A stretch of 64,000 bases of DNA from Bradyrhizobium diazoefficiens. GTDB lineage: Bacteria; Pseudomonadota; Alphaproteobacteria; Rhizobiales; Xanthobacteraceae. Shown in pieces: positions 57,098 to 64,000 of the stretch. The first letter of the stretch is position 1. Each line of letters starts with the position of its first letter. The notes under the pieces were generated by a model. That model saw only the letters and a list, made by a program, of their open reading frames with translations. It had not been told where the DNA came from and did no database searches. The position numbers were made by a program, and so were the translations under genes. The stretch lies in NCBI RefSeq assembly GCF_018131015.1, contig NZ_JAFCJJ010000002.1, positions 124,001 to 188,000 on the forward strand, given 5' to 3'.

Positions 57098-58435
57098 TTG
57101 ACCCATTCCGACCAACCGAGGCCGCTTCAGTCTCGCGCCAGTGGTCCCCTGACCGGGAAAGTACGGGTGCCCGGGGACAAGTCGATCTCCCATCGCTCGC
57201 TGATCCTGGGTGCGCTCGCGGTCGGCGAGACCCGGATTTCGGGCCTGCTCGAGGGCGAGGACGTCCTCAACACCGCCAAATCCATGCAGGCGCTGGGCGC
57301 GATCGTGCAGCGAACCGGGGATTTCGCCTGGTCCGTGCGCGGCGTCGGGGTGGCCGGCTTCGCCGAACCCAAGGCGCCGCTGGACTTCGGCAACTCCGGC
57401 ACCGGATGCCGGCTGGTGATGGGGGCTGTCGCCGGCTGCCCGATCTCGGCTGTGTTCGATGGCGATGCCTCGCTGCGCAGCCGCCCGATGCGCCGGATTG
57501 TCGATCCCCTGGAGAAGATGGGCGCCAAGGTTGTTGCCAGCGCCGAGGGCGGCCGGCTGCCGCTGACGCTGCAGGGCGCGCGCGATCCGCTGCCGATCAT
57601 CTACAAAACCCCGGTCGCATCCGCCCAGATCAAGTCGGCGGTGCTGCTCGCGGGCCTCGCCGCGCCGGGCAGCACGACCGTCATCGAGTCCGAGGCGAGC
57701 CGAGACCACACCGAGCTGATGTTGAAGCATTTCGGTGCCGACATCACCTCCGTGCAGGACGGCCAGCATGGCCGCCGCATCACGCTCACAGGCCAGCCCG
57801 AACTGCACGGCGCGACTGTCGTGGTGCCGGCCGATCCCTCTTCGGCGGCGTTCCCCATCGTTGCGGCGCTGATCGTCGAAGGCTCCGATGTCGTCCTGAC
57901 CGACGTCATGACCAACCCCCTGCGCACCGGCCTGTTCACCACGCTTCGCGAAATGGGCGCCTCGATCGAGGAGAGCGAAGTGCGGGGCGATGCCGGCGAG
58001 CCGATGGCGCAACTGCGCGTGCGCGCATCAAAACTGCGCGGCGTCGAGGTGCCGCCGGAGCGCGCGCCCTCGATGATCGACGAATATCTGGTACTGGCGG
58101 TCGCGGCCTCCTTCGCTGAAGGCACCACCATCATGCGCGGCCTGCAGGAGCTGCGCGTCAAGGAGAGCGACCGGCTCGAGGCCACCGCCGCCATGCTGCG
58201 TGTCAACGGCGTGAAGGTCGAGATTTCCGGCGACGACCTGGTCGTCGAAGGCCGCGGTCATGTTCCCGGCGGCGGTCTCGTCGCCACCCACATGGACCAC
58301 CGCATCGCGATGTCCGCGCTGGTGATGGGCTGCGCGTCCGATCAGCCGGTCTCCGTCGACGACACCGCCTTCATCGCCACCAGCTTCCCGGACTTCATCC
58401 CGATGATGCGCTCGCTGGGAGCGGAGTTCTCATGA
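57098..58435 (+). CDS. aroA: EPSP synthase
   Basis: AroA joins shikimate-3-phosphate and phosphoenolpyruvate in aromatic biosynthesis. The 445-residue protein has [13 protein letters not shown] near the N-terminus, the inhibitor/PEP loop [21 protein letters not shown], and the C-terminal RVKESDRL and [11 protein letters not shown] at 57098 is proposed as the start, preceded at 7 bases by AAGGA; the upstream ATGs at 56969 and 57026 would add residues not belonging to the fold. Type follows the Agrobacterium-like class, but with Gly rather than Ala in the GNSGT loop. Confidence 0.93.
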   Translation: MTHSDQPRPLQSRASGPLTGKVRVPGDKSISHRSLILGALAVGETRISGLLEGEDVLNTAKSMQALGAIVQRTGDFAWSVRGVGVAGFAEPKAPLDFGNSGTGCRLVMGAVAGCPISAVFDGDASLRSRPMRRIVDPLEKMGAKVVASAEGGRLPLTLQGARDPLPIIYKTPVASAQIKSAVLLAGLAAPGSTTVIESEASRDHTELMLKHFGADITSVQDGQHGRRITLTGQPELHGATVVVPADPSSAAFPIVAALIVEGSDVVLTDVMTNPLRTGLFTTLREMGASIEESEVRGDAGEPMAQLRVRASKLRGVEVPPERAPSMIDEYLVLAVAASFAEGTTIMRGLQELRVKESDRLEATAAMLRVNGVKVEISGDDLVVEGRGHVPGGGLVATHMDHRIAMSALVMGCASDQPVSVDDTAFIATSFPDFIPMMRSLGAEFS

Positions 58436-58445
58436 GGCCGCGGCC

Positions 58446-59051
58446 ATGAGCGCAGCCCTCGACCGCGACGCCTTGCTTGACGCTTTCGATTCGATCGGCC
58501 GGGCTGCGGCCGATGCCGGAACCAAGCTTCGGATCGCGGTCTATGGCGGCTCTGCCCTCATGCTCGCCAGCAATTTCCGCTTTGCGACTGAGGACGTCGA
58601 TGTCTCGAAGCTCGAGCATCCGCTGCCGGCCTGGCTGGAGAGGACCATCGCGGAAATCGCTGCAAGGAATGGGTGGGGCCCCGATTGGTTCAACGATTAC
58701 GTCGTATTCCACCTCAGTTCTCTGGCCGACCGCGCCGCGGATCATCTCGAATTCGGCACTTTCCCGCGCGACGGCACACCGCCCGGGCTTGAGGTCTCGG
58801 TGCCCTCCGCTGCATATCTACTCGCGTTGAAATTGAAGGCCTTCCGGATCACGGATCCCGTTCGCGGAGAAACCGAGCGTCTGGATATCCTGAACTTGAT
58901 GAAAGTGGTTGGAATCTCGACTACGGAGGAAGCCATCGCGCTGCTCGGCCGGTATTTTCCGGTGAGTGCGGCATCCTCTGAGAAACAACGTTTCCTGCTG
59001 AAGAACATGGACCGGGAGGGAGGAGCGGATGCGCCCGAATACCCTCGCTGA
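58446..59051 (+). CDS. DUF6036-like nucleotidyltransferase-fold protein
   Basis: The 201-residue protein has a nucleotidyltransferase-like core: IAVYGGSALML (Gly34, Gly35, Ser36) and a following TEDVDV with Asp50 and Asp52, the metal-binding aspartates of the fold. The remainder is helical (AAYLLALKLKAF, DILNLMKVVGI). It resembles DUF6036/AbiEii-type toxins. It overlaps the next gene by 23 bp and lies between aroA and cmk, where most relatives have none; 10 bp from aroA. Confidence 0.78.
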   Translation: MSAALDRDALLDAFDSIGRAAADAGTKLRIAVYGGSALMLASNFRFATEDVDVSKLEHPLPAWLERTIAEIAARNGWGPDWFNDYVVFHLSSLADRAADHLEFGTFPRDGTPPGLEVSVPSAAYLLALKLKAFRITDPVRGETERLDILNLMKVVGISTTEEAIALLGRYFPVSAASSEKQRFLLKNMDREGGADAPEYPR

Positions 59052-59436
59052 AGCCGTCGATCGCATTCGCGCCGGCGCGCCGCAGGACGCCACGCTGGCC
59101 GAATTCCTGGACACGTTCGACCTCGCCGGTACGAGCCGGGCTCAATTCGAGACGATCGAAGACGAACCGGTCCTGACGCGGAACGACCGGCTCGACGCCC
59201 TGGTCGGCGCGATCGCCGAATATCTGGCAAAGCAGCGTCGTCTCGGCCGGGTGCCGGCTTGGGTCTGCGATCCGGCGCGGCGCCTTGCCGAACCATGGTT
59301 CACCGCGTCGTCGCCGTCGGATGCGATGCGCGAATATCTCACCTTTGCAAGTCCTGCCGAATTCGCGTCGCGCAATATTTTTACCGACGAGCGGCCGTTG
59401 CGTCGCGCCCGCGGGCCCCACACAGTCAAGGTTTGA
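59029..59436 (+). CDS. Partner of the nucleotidyltransferase-like gene, function unknown
   Basis: The 135-residue protein is helical and acidic with no known domain; [42 protein letters not shown] is its most distinctive part, and similar PWF...SP.EF..RNIF strings accompany DUF6036 proteins elsewhere, as I recall it. The 23-bp overlap with the upstream gene implies coupled translation and a joint function, possibly antitoxin and toxin. It ends 5 bp before cmk. Confidence 0.62.
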   Translation: MRPNTLAEAVDRIRAGAPQDATLAEFLDTFDLAGTSRAQFETIEDEPVLTRNDRLDALVGAIAEYLAKQRRLGRVPAWVCDPARRLAEPWFTASSPSDAMREYLTFASPAEFASRNIFTDERPLRRARGPHTVKV

Positions 59437-59441
59437 GCGAC

Positions 59442-60080
59442 ATGATCATCGCCATCGACGGTCCCGCCGCCTCGGGCAAGGGCACGCTCGGCAAGCGTCT
59501 CGCTCAACATTACGGATATCGTCATCTCGATACCGGCGTGATCTACCGTGCGGTGGCCTGCGCCCTGATGCAGTCCGGTCATGACCTCCGGGACGAGGCG
59601 GCGGCAGTGGCGGCGGCCATGGAACTCGATCCCGCAACGTTCGGCGATCCCGCGCTGAAGTCCCAGAAGGCCGGCGAGGGCGCTTCCATCGTTTCGGCCA
59701 TCCCGAGGGTCCGCGAGGTCCTTGTCGATTTCCAGCGGCAATTTGCCGCCAATCCGCCGGGCGCCGTGCTCGACGGCCGCGACATTGGAACCGTGATCTG
59801 CCCCGATGCCGACGTCAAAATCTTCGTCGTCGCCGACCCCAGGGTGCGGGCTCACCGCCGCACCATGGAAGCGAAGGCGCGCGGGGAGGCGGCCGATGAG
59901 GCCGTCGTGCTGGCCGATATCCTGGCCCGCGACGAGCGCGACCAGAACCGGCCGGTTGCGCCCCTGAAACCGGCCGCGGATGCTTACTTGCTAGATAACT
60001 CCCGACTGGATATAGAAGGCGGCGTCCGGGCCGCCATCGACATTATCGAGGCCGTCCGAGCGGGCCGTCCGCGGGGTTAA
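59442..60080 (+). CDS. cmk: Cytidylate kinase
   Basis: The 212-residue kinase phosphorylates CMP and dCMP with ATP. The P-loop is [13 protein letters not shown], followed by [14 protein letters not shown] and [18 protein letters not shown], with the LID-like DERDQNR segment. ATG at 59442 is chosen: the longer frame reads through the preceding gene. Classic neighbours aroA and rpsA remain on either side, except for the inserted pair. Confidence 0.96.
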   Translation: MIIAIDGPAASGKGTLGKRLAQHYGYRHLDTGVIYRAVACALMQSGHDLRDEAAAVAAAMELDPATFGDPALKSQKAGEGASIVSAIPRVREVLVDFQRQFAANPPGAVLDGRDIGTVICPDADVKIFVVADPRVRAHRRTMEAKARGEAADEAVVLADILARDERDQNRPVAPLKPAADAYLLDNSRLDIEGGVRAAIDIIEAVRAGRPRG

Positions 60081-60344
60081 GCCGCGGCCGTCACTGGAGG
60101 AAGCGCCCGCTCCCGCTCTATGAGGTCGATACACCTGTCCCCGCTTCGGGACGGGCGACACCAAGGCTCCGGAACAATTCAACGTATCGAACGTGCGGGC
60201 CTTTGCCGGCCCGCTTCCGCTGTTTCGGCGCCCGCGCCGGAGCAATGAAGCGGTCGCTCGAAGGTTTTGTGGACCTTCCGACACTGCGCGCGCGATACGC
60301 CTATCAACCCAACGGCCGGCAAGAATTCCGCAACTGGAGAACAA

Positions 60345-62054
60345 ATGGTTTCGACTTCCGCTAACAGCTACAGCCCGTCGCGTGACGATTTCGCCGCGAT
60401 GCTCGATGAGTCCTTTGCCGGCGGCAACCTGCAGGAAAGCTCCGTCGTCAAGGGCAAGGTCGTTGCAATTGAAAAGGACATGGCCGTCATCGACGTCGGC
60501 CTGAAGACCGAGGGCCGCGTCGCGCTGCGCGAATTCTCCGGCCCCGGCCGTGAAAGCGATATCAAGGTCGGCGACGAGGTCGAGGTGTTCCTCGATCGCA
60601 TCGAAAACGCCCTCGGCGAAGCCGTGCTGTCGCGCGACAAGGCGCGCCGCGAGGAGAGCTGGGGCAAGCTGGAGAAGGCGTTCCAGAGCAACGAGAAGGT
60701 CACGGGCGTCATCTTCAACCAGGTCAAGGGCGGCTTCACCGTCGACCTCGACGGCGCCGTGGCGTTCCTGCCGCGCTCGCAGGTCGACATCCGTCCGATC
60801 CGCGACGTCGCGCCGCTGATGAACAACGCGCAGCCGTTCCAGATCCTCAAGATGGACCGCCGCCGCGGCAACATCGTCGTCTCCCGCCGCACGGTGCTGG
60901 AAGAGACCCGCGCCGAGCAGCGTCAGGAGCTGGTGCAGAACCTCGAAGAGGGTCAGGTCATCGACGGCGTGGTCAAGAACATCACCGACTACGGTGCGTT
61001 CGTTGATCTTGGCGGCATTGACGGCCTGCTGCACGTCACCGACATCGCCTGGCGCCGCGTCAACCACCCGACCGAGGTGCTGGCGATCGGCCAGACCGTG
61101 AAGGTCAAGATCATCAAGATCAACCACGAGACGCACCGCATCTCGCTGGGCATGAAGCAGCTCCTGGACGATCCGTGGCAGGGCATCGAGGCGAAGTACC
61201 CGCTGGGTGCCCGCTTCACCGGCCGTGTCACCAACATCACCGACTACGGTGCGTTCGTCGAGCTCGAGCCGGGCATCGAAGGCCTGATCCACGTCTCCGA
61301 GATGTCGTGGACCAAGAAGAACATGCATCCCGGCAAGATCGTCTCGACCTCGCAGGAAGTCGAAGTGCAGGTGCTGGAAGTCGATTCCGTCAAGCGCCGC
61401 ATCTCGCTCGGCCTCAAGCAGACCATGCGCAACCCGTGGGAAGTCTTCGTCGAGAAGCACCCGACCGGTTCGGTGGTCGAGGGCGAGGTCAAGAACAAGA
61501 CCGAGTTCGGCCTGTTCCTCGGCCTCGAGGGCGACGTCGACGGCATGGTCCACCTCTCCGACCTCGACTGGAAGCTTCCGGGCGAGCAGGTGATCGACAA
61601 CTACAAGAAGGGCGACATGGTGAAGGCCGTGGTGCTCGATGTGGACGTCGAGAAGGAGCGTATCTCGCTCGGCATCAAGCAGCTCGAAGGCGACCCCTTC
61701 GCCGAGCCGGGCGATGTCAAGAAGGGCGCGGTCGTGACCTGCGAAGTACTCGAAGTGAAGGAGAGCGGTATCGAGGTGAAGATCGCCGGTACCGACTTCA
61801 CCACCTTCATCAAGCGCTCCGAGCTCGCCCGTGACCGCAACGACCAGCGCGCCGAACGCTTCGCCGTCGGCGAGAAGGTCGATGCCCGCGTCATCCAGTT
61901 CGACAAGAAGGCCCGCAAGGTCCAGGTGTCGATCAAGGCGCTCGAAGTCGCCGAAGAGAAGGAAGCCATTGCGCAGTACGGCTCCTCCGATTCGGGTGCG
62001 ACGCTCGGCGACATCCTCGGCACCGCGCTCAAGAACCGCGGCGATAACAAGTAA
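60345..62054 (+). CDS. rpsA: 30S ribosomal protein S1
   Basis: The 569-residue protein contains six S1 domains (visible repeats such as ITDYGAFVDLGGIDGLLHVTDIAW and ITDYGAFVELEPGIEGLIHVSEMSW in domains 3 and 4). It unfolds mRNA and docks it on the 30S subunit. ATG at 60345 has GGAG six bases upstream; longer upstream extension is out of family. The leader of 260 bp after cmk may carry regulation by S1. A strong terminator follows. Confidence 0.97.
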   Translation: MVSTSANSYSPSRDDFAAMLDESFAGGNLQESSVVKGKVVAIEKDMAVIDVGLKTEGRVALREFSGPGRESDIKVGDEVEVFLDRIENALGEAVLSRDKARREESWGKLEKAFQSNEKVTGVIFNQVKGGFTVDLDGAVAFLPRSQVDIRPIRDVAPLMNNAQPFQILKMDRRRGNIVVSRRTVLEETRAEQRQELVQNLEEGQVIDGVVKNITDYGAFVDLGGIDGLLHVTDIAWRRVNHPTEVLAIGQTVKVKIIKINHETHRISLGMKQLLDDPWQGIEAKYPLGARFTGRVTNITDYGAFVELEPGIEGLIHVSEMSWTKKNMHPGKIVSTSQEVEVQVLEVDSVKRRISLGLKQTMRNPWEVFVEKHPTGSVVEGEVKNKTEFGLFLGLEGDVDGMVHLSDLDWKLPGEQVIDNYKKGDMVKAVVLDVDVEKERISLGIKQLEGDPFAEPGDVKKGAVVTCEVLEVKESGIEVKIAGTDFTTFIKRSELARDRNDQRAERFAVGEKVDARVIQFDKKARKVQVSIKALEVAEEKEAIAQYGSSDSGATLGDILGTALKNRGDNK

Positions 62055-62082
62055 GCGAAACCTCCGTTTCGCAAGGCATCAA

Positions 62083-62109
62083 GGCCCCGGCGCAAGCCGG
62101 GGCCTTTTT
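62083..62109 (+). terminator. Rho-independent terminator after rpsA
   Basis: GGCCCCGG-CGCAAG-CCGGGGCC forms a perfect 8-bp stem followed by TTTTT, 28 bp after the rpsA stop. Confidence 0.93.
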
Positions 62110-62262
62110 GTTGGCCGGTCGGGCGGATTGCGCCGCGCTCTATCCGGGCCAGATGCCGCCAAGCCTTGTTTTCTTCAAATTGCATCGCAATTGATGTATC
62201 CAGACAAGCCCTTGGTCACGCTGCGACGGCATAACGCGCGGGCCCTTCATGGAGATCATTCG

Positions 62263-63243
62263 ATGTCGCTCGATTCGGACATCATCGTCGACCGCCGCAG
62301 GATCCGCCGCAAGCTGACGTTCTGGCGGGTGGTGGCGGCACTGATCGCGGTCGCGGGAATCGCGGGCCTTGCGCTGGTGGCAACGCCTGGGGCGCGGGGG
62401 ACCTTCGCATCCGCGGGCGCGATCGCGCGGGTCCAGATCGACGGCCTGATCCGCAGCGATTCCGATCGCACCCAGGCGCTGGAGCGGCTGGAGAATTCGC
62501 AGGCCGCCGCCGTCATCGTCCACATCAATTCGCCGGGCGGCACCACGGCCGGCTCCGAGCAGCTCTACGATTCGCTGGTTCGGCTGAAGGCCAAGAAGCC
62601 GCTCGTCATCGTGATCGAGGGCCTCGCCGCCTCGGGCGGCTACATCACCGCGATCGCCGGCGACCACATCATCGCCCAGCAGACCTCGCTGGTCGGTTCG
62701 ATCGGCGTGCTCTTTCAGATTCCGAACGTGGGCGAGTTCCTGAAGACCATCGGGGTCAAGGTCGAGGAGGTCAAATCCTCGCCGCTGAAGGCCGCGCCCA
62801 ACGGCTTTGAGCCGACCAGCCCAGAAGCACGCGCCGCGCTCGACGCGCTGGTGAAGGATTCCTATGCCTGGTTCAGGGGATTGGTGAAGGAGCGGCGTGG
62901 CATGGATGACACGCAGCTCGAAAAAGTTGCCGATGGCCGCGTCTTCACCGGCCGCCAGGCGATCGATCTCAAGCTGATCGACCAGCTCGGCGACGAGAAG
63001 ACCGCCGTGACCTGGCTGGTCGAGAACAAGGGCGTCAAGAAGGGTCTTTCGGTCCGCGACTACAAGCTCGAGCCCCGGTTTGGCGACCTGCCGTTCCTCA
63101 AGACGGCAGCCGCCGTCACGCTGGAAGCGCTTGGTTTAGGCTCAATCGCGCATCAAATCGGGCAAAGCGGGGTCGCGCAGGCCGTCGACCGCTTCGGGAT
63201 GGATGGAATGCTGGCCTTGTGGCATCCGGCGGCGCCGAATTGA
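62263..63243 (+). CDS. sppA: Signal peptide peptidase SppA
   Basis: The 326-residue inner-membrane serine protease has one N-terminal anchor (residues about 22-42) and the S49 domain: INSPGG, the nucleophile Ser124 in AASGGY and the general-base Lys176 in SSPLKAAP, a Ser-Lys spacing of 52 as in Bacillus SppA. It digests cleaved signal peptides in the membrane. Short form with one catalytic domain. It follows the rpsA terminator and precedes ihfB. Confidence 0.94.
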   Translation: MSLDSDIIVDRRRIRRKLTFWRVVAALIAVAGIAGLALVATPGARGTFASAGAIARVQIDGLIRSDSDRTQALERLENSQAAAVIVHINSPGGTTAGSEQLYDSLVRLKAKKPLVIVIEGLAASGGYITAIAGDHIIAQQTSLVGSIGVLFQIPNVGEFLKTIGVKVEEVKSSPLKAAPNGFEPTSPEARAALDALVKDSYAWFRGLVKERRGMDDTQLEKVADGRVFTGRQAIDLKLIDQLGDEKTAVTWLVENKGVKKGLSVRDYKLEPRFGDLPFLKTAAAVTLEALGLGSIAHQIGQSGVAQAVDRFGMDGMLALWHPAAPN

Positions 63244-63415
63244 CCGGAACCGGGCGAGCCTTTGAAGCTTTTCCCGTGCGGCGGGTATTGCCTCAGCCTG
63301 CTTTTTCGGCATTTGTCACGCATTTTCACGATCTTCAACCTTGATTTAGCGTCTTGACAGATCAAGGCATTTTCACGGAAATGGTCATCCGCACGCTTCC
63401 GGGTCCTATCTCTCG

Positions 63416-63721
63416 ATGATCAAATCCGAACTTGTTCAGCGTATCGCCGAGCACAACCCGCATCTGTACCAGCGGGATGTCGAGAACATTGTGAATGCGA
63501 TTCTCGAGGAGATCGTAGCGGCACTCGCGCGCGGAGACCGCGTCGAGCTGCGCGGCTTCGGTGCCTTCTCGGTGAAGCACCGCCCCGCGCGCGCCGGTCG
63601 AAATCCGCGCACCGGCGCTCATGTCCCTGTCGACCAGAAGAGCGTTCCGTTCTTCAAGACCGGCAAGGAAATGCGCGAGCGGCTCAATCGCGACCATCCG
63701 GACCCGGGCGCGCCCGACTAG
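63416..63721 (+). CDS. ihfB: Integration host factor beta subunit
   Basis: The 101-residue protein is a bacterial DNA-bending HU/IHF protein: [51 protein letters not shown] and [29 protein letters not shown], with the conserved proline arm. With IHF-alpha it bends DNA by about 160 degrees and helps sigma-54 promoters and recombination. Its neighbours rpsA and sppA support the call. Confidence 0.96.
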   Translation: MIKSELVQRIAEHNPHLYQRDVENIVNAILEEIVAALARGDRVELRGFGAFSVKHRPARAGRNPRTGAHVPVDQKSVPFFKTGKEMRERLNRDHPDPGAPD

Positions 63722-63793
63722 AGGCTGTCGTCCGGACTTTTCCGTCCGGCCGCCTGGCGCGGCCGCAAGCTTGATTCGAGGCGAGCGATCGCG

Positions 63794-64000
63794 ATGCGAA
63801 AGTTCCTGACCGCGCTGATCGTGATTCCCCTGGGCCTGCTCCTGGTCGTCTTTGCCGTGGCCAACCGGCATTTCGTCACGGTGTCCTTCGATCCCTTCGT
63901 GTCCAGCGATCCCTCATTGTCGATCACGATGCCGCTGTTCCTGCTCCTGATCCTGGTGGCCGCTCTCGGCGTCGTGGCCGGCGGCCTGGCCGTCTGGTTC
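63794..64000 (+). CDS. LapA-domain (DUF1049) membrane protein (5' part)
   Basis: The frame runs off the right edge after 69 codons. It has a start segment MRKFLTALIVIPLGLLLVVFAVANRHFVTVSFDPF followed by LSITMPLFLLLILVAALGVVAGGLAVWF, the two-helix pattern of LapA (lipopolysaccharide assembly protein A domain). In E. coli LapA and LapB help control LPS synthesis through LpxC. The stop lies outside the window. Confidence 0.8.
   Translation, partial: MRKFLTALIVIPLGLLLVVFAVANRHFVTVSFDPFVSSDPSLSITMPLFLLLILVAALGVVAGGLAVWF

Overview
The window is high-GC chromosomal DNA from an alphaproteobacterium of the order Hyphomicrobiales, most likely Bradyrhizobium or a close relative. This rests on gene order (lptC-lptA-lptB-rpoN-hpf-ptsN, infC/rpmI/rplT/pheS/pheT, aroA/cmk/rpsA/sppA/ihfB), on alphaproteobacterial families (TIGR02300, DUF1150, NDUFA9-like, FzlA-like GST), and on dense dispersed palindromic repeats of the kind seen in bradyrhizobial genomes. 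The assignment is inferred from recognised families; no database was searched.

Layout. 1-5.6 kb: 5' end of an Ada-like gene, DUF2244 protein, endonuclease III, CysZ-like membrane protein, a phosphorylase-superfamily protein and an S53 (kumamolisin-type) peptidase. 5.7-9.1 kb: metal module with NikR, a Cu(+)-type P1B ATPase and a divergent CsoR repressor, sharing a 17-bp palindromic operator. 9.2-12.8 kb: YiiX-like hydrolase, Tat-exported amine oxidase, TauE/SafE permease. 12.8-19.3 kb: the translation cluster infC, rpmI, rplT, pheS, pheT on the minus strand, broken by two small exported-protein genes on the opposite strand and by a DUF559 nuclease gene flanked by perfect 40-bp inverted repeats. 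19.5-28.4 kb: hydrolase, NTF2-like, thioesterase, queG, FzlA-like GST, uppP, a DprE1/DprE2-like pair and an NDUFA9-like SDR. 28.5-33.4 kb: tRNA-Leu, a trimeric-autotransporter-like adhesin with a small exported protein, a HAD-UbiA prenyltransferase that may supply the DprE1/E2-like pair, and an RNase D. 33.6-39.5 kb: lptC-lptA-lptB-rpoN-hpf-ptsN.

39.5-48.0 kb looks like accessory DNA between ptsN and the DUF1150/Hsp20 pair. It holds a DeoR regulator and a putative 2-aminoethylphosphonate ABC transporter operon, a duplicated ptsN 3' end, an XRE-ImmA/DUF4411 toxin-antitoxin-like pair, an IS630-type transposase and a duplicated terminator. 48.0-56.0 kb: DUF1150 and Hsp20 behind a sigma-32-type promoter, the ugpBAEC operon with a candidate Pho box, a CoA transferase, Ohr/OhrR with two operator-like sites, and a GIY-YIG protein. 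56.3-64 kb: tRNA-Ala, TIGR02300 protein, aroA, a DUF6036 nucleotidyltransferase-like pair inserted before cmk, rpsA, sppA, ihfB and the start of a LapA-domain gene.

The most unusual points are the inverted-repeat-flanked nuclease inside pheST (organised like a REP/RAYT unit), the ptsN-tail duplication bracketing a transporter operon, the conserved AUU start of infC in a disrupted operon, and the possible prenyl-phosphate arabinose pathway.
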